This document shows positions 57,493 to 64,000 of a stretch of 64,000 nt of DNA, piece after piece. A program made the position numbers and the translations under genes. The DNA comes from Streptomyces pacificus (GTDB taxonomy: Bacteria > Actinomycetota > Actinomycetes > Streptomycetales > Streptomycetaceae). The notes under the pieces were generated by a model. It did not search any database. It saw nothing but the letters and a program-made list of their open reading frames with translations, and was not told where the DNA came from. Every line of letters starts with the position of its first letter. Positions within the stretch are counted from its first letter, which is position 1. The stretch covers positions 62,001 through 126,000 of the forward strand of contig NZ_BLLG01000005.1 of assembly GCF_011766325.1 (NCBI RefSeq), in the 5' to 3' direction.

Positions 57493-58005
57493 ATGCCCAC
57501 ATCTCAGGACATGACGACTGATCTTGACGCCGGCCTCCTCGATGCCCTCCAGCACCAGGTGGCCGTCTTCGCGCGCAGAGCCGAGCAGACGAGACTGGGC
57601 GGTGTCGGCCAGGTCCGCAATTCGATGGACCGAGCCGCCTATCTGCTGCTCAACCGGCTCGACCAGGAAGGCCCGATGGGCGTGAAGGCCCTCGCGGGCG
57701 GCATGGGCATCGACTCCTCCACCGTCACCCGCCAGGTCGCGCCGCTCGTCGACACCGGCCTGGTGAAGCGCACGTCCCACCCGGAGGACGGCCGCGCCGT
57801 CGTGCTGCAGCTGTCCCCGCGCGGCCAGGCCCGCCTGGAGGAGGTCCGCTCCTCCAGGCGCGCGCTGATGGCCTGGGTGACGGACGACTGGACGCCCGAG
57901 GAGCGGGAGTCGTTCTGCACCCTGCTCACCCGCTTCAACTCGGCGCTCTCCGCGCGGCAGGCGGGACCGCCCCCGGAGGCGGCCGAGGCGCCCCCGGCCT
58001 CTTGA
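57493..58005 (+). CDS. MarR-family transcriptional regulator
   Basis: 170 aa, ATG at 57493. Winged-helix core: RAAYLLLNRLDQEGPMGVKALAGGMGIDSSTVTRQV (helices 2-4), then GLVKRTSHPEDGRAVVLQLSPRGQARLE with the wing. Helical dimerisation ends flank it. It is divergent from ilvA, so it may repress ilvA, itself or both. Ligand unknown. The last 15 residues are Pro/Ala-rich. Confidence 0.9.
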   Translation: MPTSQDMTTDLDAGLLDALQHQVAVFARRAEQTRLGGVGQVRNSMDRAAYLLLNRLDQEGPMGVKALAGGMGIDSSTVTRQVAPLVDTGLVKRTSHPEDGRAVVLQLSPRGQARLEEVRSSRRALMAWVTDDWTPEERESFCTLLTRFNSALSARQAGPPPEAAEAPPAS

Positions 58006-58036
58006 CCGGGACCCCTGCCTGCCCTGATATGAGGGT

Positions 58037-58573
58037 GTGCGCGAGACTCGGCAACCCAGACTCGCCGGTCGCCGCGCCCGCGAGTTCGAGGCGTTCGTCG
58101 CGGGGGCCGGTGGCCGGCTGCTACACATCGCGGCCCTGCTGACCGCGGAACCCTCCGGCCGGTGCCCCCGGGCGCAGCGGCTGCTGGTCGGCGCGCTGGC
58201 CCGGCTCTACGCGCAGTGGGACCGGCTGCGGGACGAGGACCCCTACGACCGCGCCCGCCAGGACCTGGTCATCCGCTTCGCACGCGGCGCCTGGCGCCCG
58301 CACCGGCGCCACCGCACCCGGACCGCCGGTGCCACCGGTGCCGCCGGGCACGGGGTGCTGGCCGGGCTCGGCCCACGGGAACGCCTCGTCGTGGTGCTGG
58401 CGCTCCACGAGGACCTGCCCGAGGAGCAGACGGCCGCGCTGCTGGGGCTTACGAAGGAGCGGGTCCGTGCGCTCGGCGCCCGCGCCGTCTCCCTGCTGCG
58501 CGGTACCCGCCCGCCCCGGCCGCCCCGGCGGCGCACACCGGGCTGGACCGGTGACCGGGCGAACGCCCGATGA
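58037..58573 (+). CDS. Sigma-factor-like protein (ECF-type region 4)
   Basis: 178 aa from the GTG at 58037. The clear part is residues ~110-155: LGPRERLVVVLALHEDLPEEQTAALLGLTKERVRALGARAV read as a sigma region 4 helix-turn-helix. The N-terminal half is helical with no clear region 2 core (no -10-melting motif), so this is a degenerate or minimal sigma-like regulator rather than a normal ECF factor. The C-terminus is a Pro/Arg tail. Its stop overlaps the ATG of a small membrane protein, the usual layout for sigma/anti-sigma pairs. Confidence 0.65.
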   Translation: MRETRQPRLAGRRAREFEAFVAGAGGRLLHIAALLTAEPSGRCPRAQRLLVGALARLYAQWDRLRDEDPYDRARQDLVIRFARGAWRPHRRHRTRTAGATGAAGHGVLAGLGPRERLVVVLALHEDLPEEQTAALLGLTKERVRALGARAVSLLRGTRPPRPPRRRTPGWTGDRANAR

Positions 58574-58821
58574 ACCGGCCGGGGAGCAGGGAGGAGGAGG
58601 TCCGGCGCATGCTGGATCTCCCCCACCCGCAGGTACCGGCCGACCTGCACGTCCGGGCGGCCCGCCGCGGTGCGCGGCTGCGCCGCCGGCGCCGCGCGCT
58701 GCGCCACCTGGGGTGCGCGCTGCTGGTGGCGGCGGCGGTGGGCTTCGCGGTGTGGGCGGCGGCCGTCGAGCCGTGGGCCGTGCCGCCCTCGCCGACCACC
58801 CCGGAGATCGACGGCTGGTGA
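58570..58821 (+). CDS. Small membrane protein, possible anti-sigma partner
   Basis: 83 aa; the ATG overlaps the stop of the sigma-like gene (ATGA). The cytoplasmic half is charged (REEEVRRMLDLPHPQVPADL, then an Arg-rich stretch), followed by one membrane helix (LGCALLVAAAVGFAVWAAAV) and a short outer tail. No zinc-binding HxxxCxxC motif of ZAS anti-sigma factors is present. The pairing suggests it sequesters the sigma-like protein at the membrane, by inference. Confidence 0.65.
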   Translation: MNRPGSREEEVRRMLDLPHPQVPADLHVRAARRGARLRRRRRALRHLGCALLVAAAVGFAVWAAAVEPWAVPPSPTTPEIDGW

Positions 58822-58854
58822 GGGCCGGCCGCGCCGGGGCCCCCGGAGCTCCCG

Positions 58855-58925
58855 GGACCGCCAGGACCGCCAGAACCGCCAGAACCGCCAGGACCGCCGG
58901 GACCGCCAGGACCGCGGGAACCGCT
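58855..58925 (+). repeat. 9-bp-period intergenic array
   Basis: About eight units of (G/A)ACCGCCAG with single-base variants, between the convergent small membrane gene and metB. Non-coding. The rest of the gap to 59054 shows no gene. Confidence 0.85.
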
Positions 58926-59054
58926 CAGCCGGCCGGTACGCGCGCCGGGCGCGCGTACCGGGGCCGTCCACCCTCGGGGCGCGGAGGGCCGGGCGCCGGG
59001 GAGCGCGGGGAGCCGGAGTCCCCGGCACGCCGTGCGGGCACCCGGCCCCGCCGG

Positions 59055-60203
59055 TCAACCGCCGAGCGCCTGCCGCAGGTCGGCCAGCAGGTCGTCCGCC
59101 GACTCGATGCCCACCGACAGCCGCACCAGGTCCGCCGGGACCTCCAGCGCGGAGCCGGCGACGCTGGCGTGCGTCATCCTGCCCGGGTGCTCGATCAGGG
59201 ACTCGACACCGCCCAGGGACTCACCGAGGGTGAACAGCCCGGCGCGGTTGCAGACCTCCACGGCCGCCTCCTCGCCACCCTGGACCCGGAACGAGATCAT
59301 GCCGCCGAAGCCCTTCATCTGCTTGGCCGCGATCTCGTGCCCCGGGTGCTCCGCCAGTCCCGGGTACAGCACCCGCGTCACCTTCGGGTGACCGGCGAGC
59401 ATCTCCGCGACCCGCGCCGCGTTCTCGCAGTGGCGGTCCATGCGGACCGCGAGCGTCTTGATGCCGCGCAGCACGATCCACGAGTCGAACGGCCCGGCCA
59501 CCGCACCCATCGCGTTCTGGTGGTACGCCAGTTCCTCGCCGAGGCCGGCGTCTGCGGCGACCAGCGCCCCGCCGACCACGTCCGAGTGCCCGCCCATGTA
59601 CTTGGTGAGCGAGTGCACGACCACGTCCGCGCCGAGCGCCAGCGGCTGCTGGAGATAGGGGCTGGCGAAGGTGTTGTCCACGACGAGCTTCGCCCCGGCC
59701 GTGCGGGCGATATCCGCGACGGCGCCGATGTCGGTGATACCGAGCAGCGGGTTGGACGGCGTCTCGACCCAGATCACCTTCGTACGGTCGGTGAGCGCGG
59801 CGCGCACCGAGGCGGCGTCGGAGGTGTCCGCCACCGAGTACCCGACGCCCCAGCGCTGCACCACCTTGGCGAACAACCGGAACGTCCCGCCGTAGGCGTC
59901 GTTCGGGATCACCACATGGTCCCCGGGCACCAGAAGCGTGCGCAGCAGGCAGTCCTCGGCGGCGAGACCGGACGCGAAGGCGAGGCCGCGGCGGCCGCCT
60001 TCCAGCGCCGCGAGGTTCTCCTCCAGCGCCGTACGGGTCGGGTTGGCGCTGCGGCTGTACTCGTAACCGCCGCGCAGCCCGCCCACACCGTCCTGCTTGT
60101 AGGTGGACACCTGGTAGATGGGTGGGACGACCGCGCCGGTCAGCGGGTCGGCGGTGTTGCCGGCATGGATGGCGAGGGTCTCGAAACCGTGCTGGTCAGT
60201 CAT
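59055..60203 (-). CDS. metB: Cystathionine gamma-synthase / lyase
   Basis: 382 aa, ATG at 60203. Cys/Met-metabolism PLP enzyme: FETLAIHAGNTADPLTGAVVPPIYQVSTY, YEYSRSANPTRTALE, the PLP lysine in VVHSLTKYMGGHSDVVGG, and the C-terminal SLGGVESLIEHPGRMTHASV and VRLSVGIE with the carboxylate-binding arginine. It joins O-acyl-homoserine and cysteine to cystathionine, or cleaves cystathionine. The two activities cannot be separated by eye; synthase is the usual annotation in Streptomyces. Confidence 0.92.
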   Translation of the reverse strand: MTDQHGFETLAIHAGNTADPLTGAVVPPIYQVSTYKQDGVGGLRGGYEYSRSANPTRTALEENLAALEGGRRGLAFASGLAAEDCLLRTLLVPGDHVVIPNDAYGGTFRLFAKVVQRWGVGYSVADTSDAASVRAALTDRTKVIWVETPSNPLLGITDIGAVADIARTAGAKLVVDNTFASPYLQQPLALGADVVVHSLTKYMGGHSDVVGGALVAADAGLGEELAYHQNAMGAVAGPFDSWIVLRGIKTLAVRMDRHCENAARVAEMLAGHPKVTRVLYPGLAEHPGHEIAAKQMKGFGGMISFRVQGGEEAAVEVCNRAGLFTLGESLGGVESLIEHPGRMTHASVAGSALEVPADLVRLSVGIESADDLLADLRQALGG

Positions 60204-60351
60204 GCGACCGAGGGTAGTCCCCCCACCGGGTCCGCCGCTCTCCGCCCGCGATGCCGCCGGCGCCCCGCGGCATCCGCCGTCCCCCACCGGCCCGTTGCCT
60301 CGCGCACTCCCCTGCCGGTTCCCCCGCGTCGCCGTCCGGGACAATGGCCCC

Positions 60352-61458
60352 ATGGAGATTCTGTGGTTCCTGATCGCGCTCGGGCTGCTTGCCGCGGCGA
60401 TCGGCCCGTTCGTGATGCGCCGCCGCAACGCCGTACGGCAGGTCATGCCCGGCTCGCCGGACGCCGCCGACCCCGCGACCTACGGATTCGTCCGCCAGGA
60501 GGAACTCGACCTGCGGCTGCCCGGGCCCGACCAGGACCTCCTCGACGTACTCGACCTGGTGCAGCGCACCCAGGACTGGCGGGCCGCGTCCCAGCTGCTC
60601 GCGGGCACCGGCAAGGAGAGCGAGCGGCGCTGGCAGCGGGTGCAGGCGTTCGCGGGCGCCGCGTCGCTGGAACTCCAGCAGCAGCCCGGGACCGGGGGGT
60701 CGTGGCTGCGCGCCTGGCGCACGGAGTCGCCGAAGGACGCGGGGGGCGCCGCCGTCCAGGCGGAGTTCCTGGTGCAGCAGGCCTGGCGGTCGTCCGGTGG
60801 GGTCGGGAGCGACGACTTCCGGATCATCCTGGAGGAGGCCCGCTCGGTCTGCGGGCAAGCCGCCCTGCTGGCACCGGGGGACCCCGTCCCGTACATCGTC
60901 GAACTGGCCGTGGCCCGTGGGCTGGGCTACTCGCCGGAGCAGTTCGACCAGCTCTGGGCGAAGGTGATCGACCGCGCCCCCGCGCACATGGGCGCCCATC
61001 TGGCCGCCCTGCACTACTGGTGCGAGAAGTGGCACGGCTCGCGTGAGGAGGCCGACCACTTCGCCACCACCTCGGCGGCCCGCGCGCCCCGGGGCTCGCT
61101 GCTCTCCGCACTGCCGCTGTTCGCCGTCTTCGAGCACCTGCCCGAGGTCAACCTGGTGTCCGGTTTCTATCAGAGTGCCGTCGTCGGCAAGGCGGTGGAG
61201 GGCGCGCTGCACGCCGCGCACCACGCGCCCGACGACCACCCCGTCCTCCCCCACGTGCGCCATCTGCTGATCTTCTTCCTGGTCAGGTCCGAGCGGTGGG
61301 CCGAGGCCATGCAGCAGCTCGTCCGGGTCGACGGCCATGTGGGCGCGCTGCCCTGGACCCACGGGGGCGACCCGGCCGGGGAGTACGCGGTCTTCCGGGC
61401 ACTGGCGGTCGCGGGCTACGAGGCGAACGGCGGCAGCCCCGCGACGCTGCCGCGCTGA
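60352..61458 (+). CDS. Membrane-anchored helical-repeat protein (DUF4034-like)
   Basis: 368 aa from the ATG at 60352, preceded closely by GACAATG, which resembles a -10 of a nearly leaderless transcript. One N-terminal membrane helix ([20 protein letters not shown]), then an all-helical domain with TPR-like helices ([43 protein letters not shown]). The [10 protein letters not shown] and tail helices are typical of DUF4034-like proteins. Unknown function; the family is common next to metB in streptomycetes as far as I remember. Confidence 0.75.
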   Translation: MEILWFLIALGLLAAAIGPFVMRRRNAVRQVMPGSPDAADPATYGFVRQEELDLRLPGPDQDLLDVLDLVQRTQDWRAASQLLAGTGKESERRWQRVQAFAGAASLELQQQPGTGGSWLRAWRTESPKDAGGAAVQAEFLVQQAWRSSGGVGSDDFRIILEEARSVCGQAALLAPGDPVPYIVELAVARGLGYSPEQFDQLWAKVIDRAPAHMGAHLAALHYWCEKWHGSREEADHFATTSAARAPRGSLLSALPLFAVFEHLPEVNLVSGFYQSAVVGKAVEGALHAAHHAPDDHPVLPHVRHLLIFFLVRSERWAEAMQQLVRVDGHVGALPWTHGGDPAGEYAVFRALAVAGYEANGGSPATLPR

Positions 61459-61723
61459 GGGCAGGGCGCCACCGCGCGACCCGCCACCGCACGACCCGCC
61501 ACCGCACGACCGGTGGCCGCACAACCGGTGGCCGGCGGCAGCGGGTTGCCGACCATGCGACATCGACCGCGGGTTACCGGCCACACGACGTCGACCGCCG
61601 GTTGATGACCGCGCGGTGCTGCCGCACCGGCGACGCTGCGGCCGGCCGTACCAAGTCCACGGGGGAATCCCGCGGGCCCGGTGTGCGTTGTGCCGTGTGC
61701 AACCGCTCCCGGAGGAGATTGGC
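61459..61723. repeat. 265-bp gap with short direct repeats
   Basis: CCGCCACCGCACGAC occurs almost three times in tandem (61470-61510), followed by two CGGTGGCCGCAC-like copies, then the msrA leader. No gene seen. The RBS GGAGGAG is at 61711-61717. Confidence 0.6.
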
Positions 61724-62431
61724 ATGTTCCTGAACCGCCGTAAGCCCGAGCTGCCGACCCCCGCAGAGGCCCTGCGCGGTCGCGAAACCCCCGGGTTCGA
61801 GGTCCCCGCCCGGCACACCGTCCTCGGCAACCCCCTCCTGGGCCCCTACCCCGACGGCCTTGAGGTCGCCGACTTCGGACTGGGCTGTTTCTGGGGCGCC
61901 GAGCGCACGTTCTGGCAGACCGAGGGGGTATGGACCACGCTCGTGGGCTACCAGGGCGGCCACACCCCCAACCCGACGTACGAGGAGGTCTGCTCCGGCC
62001 TGACCGGTCACACCGAGGCCGTGCGCGTCGTGTACGACCCGTCCACCGTCTCCTACGCACAGCTGCTGAAGGTCTTCTGGGAGGCCCACGACCCGACCCA
62101 GGGCTTCCGCCAGGGCAACGACGTGGGCACGCAGTACCGCTCGGCGATCTACACCCACACCCCGGCACAGGCCGACGCCGCGGAGGCCTCTCGCAACGCC
62201 TACCAGAAGGTGCTGACAGGCGCGGGCCACGGCACGATCACGACCGAGATCCTGCCCGCGCAGGGCCGCACGTTCCATCCGGCCGAGGGATACCACCAGC
62301 AGTACCTCGACAAGAACCCGGGAGGCTACTGCGGCATCGGCGGGACGGGGGTCGAGCTGGGCGAGCCGTTCGAGACGAACCGGGGAACCTCGTGCCCGAC
62401 GGGGATCGCTCCGGCACCGACCGAGACATAG
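61724..62431 (+). CDS. msrA: Peptide methionine-S-sulfoxide reductase
   Basis: 235 aa from the ATG at 61724, strong GGAGGAG. The catalytic cysteine is in [16 protein letters not shown] (about residue 55), followed by [41 protein letters not shown] and [14 protein letters not shown] with the resolving cysteine; a further cysteine near the end is in TSCPTG. It reduces methionine-S-sulfoxide in proteins using thioredoxin. It has the ~40-residue N-terminal extension seen in actinobacterial MsrA. Confidence 0.95.
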   Translation: MFLNRRKPELPTPAEALRGRETPGFEVPARHTVLGNPLLGPYPDGLEVADFGLGCFWGAERTFWQTEGVWTTLVGYQGGHTPNPTYEEVCSGLTGHTEAVRVVYDPSTVSYAQLLKVFWEAHDPTQGFRQGNDVGTQYRSAIYTHTPAQADAAEASRNAYQKVLTGAGHGTITTEILPAQGRTFHPAEGYHQQYLDKNPGGYCGIGGTGVELGEPFETNRGTSCPTGIAPAPTET

Positions 62432-62643
62432 CCGGCCCGCATGCCGCGGGCCCGCATGCCGCCGACCCGCGTGCCGTTCGGCGCCTCCGGCTCACATGCG
62501 GCAGAGGACGATCGGCCGCCCGAACGGCGCGCATGGGCGCCCGCGCCGGCGTTCCCCCGGCCCCCCGGCCCCCCGGCCCACGGTGCCGCCGCTGCCCGGC
62601 ATCCCCCCGGCCCAGCCCGTTCCGCAACCGCGGCGCGTCCGTG

Positions 62644-63471
62644 TCACCAGCCGATGGCGAGTGCCACCAATGCCACCGCGCTGACGCTGAACGGGGTGAT
62701 GCGCCGGGGGCTCAGCACCGCGAACGAAGCGTGGGTGAGCACGGCGAGCGCGAACACGGCCGTCGCCGGCAGCAGTCCCAGCACCCCTAGGCCCAGCAGC
62801 ATCTCGATGGCGATCGTCAGCTTGGCGAGCCAGGCACAGGACCTCTGCGCCAGCCCCGTGGAGAGGGCCCGTGAGAGCCGGCGCGGCGAGATGAGCCGGA
62901 TGAAGTCGGTGTTGCCCGCCGCCGCCTGGAAACAGGACAGGACGACTTCGTCCAGCAGCACCTGGCCGGACCGGAAGGGCACCGACCATGCCTTGCGGAT
63001 CGCCGAGACGAGATACATCTGCGCCACGCCGATCGCGGCCAGGACGCGGACGGCCGTCCCCGGCTGTCCGCCGAGCGCCACGATCGTCTCCCCGGCCGTG
63101 ACGACCACGGCGAGGACGGCCGTGCAGAGCAGCGTCGACCGTTTCCGGTGCAGGTACTGCTCCGCCATGAGCGCCGCGCCCAGGCAGCCGGCACACAGTG
63201 CGAGAAGAGCGGCCGACCACGTGCCCGGGGCCGCCGCGAGGAGGCGGTAGAGGGCGAGCACGCCGCACGCCGCGGCGAAACCGGCACCCGCCCGTGCGTT
63301 GCGGCTGCGCCGACTCGCGGCTCTCCCGGTGAGCACGCCTTTGTCGGGAACGAATATCCGGTGGCCCGCGCGCTGTGCGTTCCGGCAGTCGAGCAGAACG
63401 ACCGTGAACCACCAGGCCCCGGCGACAGGGAGGGCGACCAGTCCCGCGAGCAGCTGGGTGTCAGCGCCCAT
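62644..63471 (-). CDS. Polytopic membrane protein, HTTM/DoxX-like
   Basis: 275 aa from the ATG at 63471, overlapping the upstream gene by 11 bp. Seven or so hydrophobic helices; the middle segment VAQMYLVSAIRKAWSVPFRSG resembles the membrane helix and loop of HTTM/DoxX-type proteins (aromatic-Lys-x-x-W pattern). HTTM proteins relate to vitamin-K-dependent carboxylases, but the catalytic lysine and histidine cannot be assigned here. Works with the upstream small membrane protein by operon position. Function unknown. Confidence 0.65.
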   Translation of the reverse strand: MGADTQLLAGLVALPVAGAWWFTVVLLDCRNAQRAGHRIFVPDKGVLTGRAASRRSRNARAGAGFAAACGVLALYRLLAAAPGTWSAALLALCAGCLGAALMAEQYLHRKRSTLLCTAVLAVVVTAGETIVALGGQPGTAVRVLAAIGVAQMYLVSAIRKAWSVPFRSGQVLLDEVVLSCFQAAAGNTDFIRLISPRRLSRALSTGLAQRSCAWLAKLTIAIEMLLGLGVLGLLPATAVFALAVLTHASFAVLSPRRITPFSVSAVALVALAIGW

Positions 63472-63847
63472 CGCCGATACCGGCGAGGACCGCCGCGACG
63501 ATCGCCAGCGCTTCCTCGCGGGTTGCCTTTTCCAACCGCACCCGCGAACCGGCGAACCGGGCGGTGAAGGAGCCACCGGACGTGAGGAAGACGGCGCCTT
63601 CCGGTTGGTGGCGCGGGTCCCATGTCAGTTCTCTGATATCGGCGGGGAGCAGATCATGGGAATCCGGGGCGAGACCCACATCGGTCACCCGCAGCGGGAC
63701 CACGGCGCCGGTGCCGGCATCCCGTGCCCAGACCAGCATCAGCGAGGAGGCGAGATACATGGGCCAGGCGAAGAACCACTGCCGCTTGGCCAGCAGACCC
63801 GCCGCCACGGCTGCCCCGGCTCCCGCACCCACCAGGAGCGCTTCCAC
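63461..63847 (-). CDS. Small membrane protein of unknown function
   Basis: 128 aa, ATG at 63847. Two N-terminal helices (LLVGAGAGAAVAAGLLA and FFAWPMYLASSLMLVW), then a soluble domain with the strand-rich segment VPLRVTDVGLAPDSHDLLP and EGAVFLTSGGSFTARFAGS. First gene of a two-gene operon with the HTTM-like protein. No family recognised. Confidence 0.65.
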   Translation of the reverse strand: MEALLVGAGAGAAVAAGLLAKRQWFFAWPMYLASSLMLVWARDAGTGAVVPLRVTDVGLAPDSHDLLPADIRELTWDPRHQPEGAVFLTSGGSFTARFAGSRVRLEKATREEALAIVAAVLAGIGDGR

Positions 63848-63875
63848 TGCCGCCCTCCCCTCCGGAACGAAGGAG

Positions 63876-63923
63876 GGCGGTGAGCGGCCGGGCGGGGATA
63901 CCCGAGTGCGGCCGCTCGCCGCC
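63876..63923. terminator. 14-bp hairpin upstream of the two-gene operon
   Basis: GGCGGTGAGCGGCC (63876-63889) pairs with GGCCGCTCGCCGCC (63910-63923), one wobble, 20-nt loop. It lies after the stop of the gene entering from the right edge and so probably terminates that gene. Confidence 0.65.
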
Positions 63924-63936
63924 TCCAGGGAGCCTG

Positions 63937-64000
63937 TCAGTAGGTCTGCTGCCCGTCTTCCAGGTCCTTCGACACCTTCTCGGCCTCACCCTGGGTGAGG
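63937..64000 (-). CDS. C-terminal end of a gene entering from the right
   Basis: The minus strand has an open frame from the right edge to the TGA at 63937-63939, encoding LTQGEAEKVSKDLEDGQQTY at its end. The composition (charged, helical) is protein-like and a terminator hairpin follows directly. Too short to identify. Confidence 0.45.
   Translation of the reverse strand, partial: LTQGEAEKVSKDLEDGQQTY

Overview
The window is a stretch of a Streptomyces-like actinomycete chromosome. The support is very high G+C with GC-rich third positions, frequent GTG and TTG starts, four-base stop/start overlaps, a mycothiol S-conjugate amidase, an MptB-type mannosyltransferase, and the paired DUF5753 regulator / DUF397 protein that streptomycetes carry in many copies. 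From memory, the order of housekeeping genes in the right half (GTP-type PEP carboxykinase ... mca, greA, ilvA, metB, msrA) resembles the core of Streptomyces coelicolor. The gene order was not checked against any database.

Layout. 1-7.4 kb: a partial Nramp metal transporter, a secreted M14 carboxypeptidase, a fold-III PLP amino-acid deaminase/aldolase, and a secreted PGRP-type amidase. 7.7-16 kb: an RHS/YD-repeat polymorphic-toxin locus made of a 2094-aa secreted RHS protein, a tiny two-helix membrane protein directly downstream (immunity candidate), and debris (an integrase motif and a frameshifted RHS fragment). 16-27 kb: a mannosyltransferase, an ATPase/DUF5753/DUF397/P450 regulatory set, a secreted protein, an AlkB-like dioxygenase, an aminotransferase, and a glycosyltransferase divergent from a (Gly-Pro-Thr)n collagen-like secreted protein. 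27-40 kb: pckG, a hemolysin III protein, a translationally coupled four-gene operon (GT2, GT39, GT2-GtrA, galactose-oxidase-like radical copper oxidase), and a YyaL-type thioredoxin protein.

The most unusual region is 40.2-50.9 kb. It carries a complete type I-E Cascade operon (cas8e-cas11-cas7e-cas5e-cas6e) with no cas3, cas1 or cas2 anywhere in the window. Divergent from it is a ~1340-aa protein with an XRE helix-turn-helix, a STAND-type P-loop NTPase and a long helical C-terminus. Two micro-ORFs and a few degenerate, hairpin-forming CRISPR-repeat-like units lie between them. A transposase relic follows cas6e. The arrangement suggests an RNA-guided recognition complex whose output is the STAND NTPase rather than Cas3 shredding. 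The island sits between ordinary chromosomal genes.

51-64 kb is housekeeping: mca, a DUF4307 protein, greA, a DrrA/DrrB-type ABC exporter, ilvA with a divergent MarR regulator, a small sigma-like/membrane protein pair, metB, a helical-repeat membrane-anchored protein, msrA, and a two-gene membrane-protein operon. Short-period tandem repeats (6-18 bp) recur both inside genes and between genes across the whole window.
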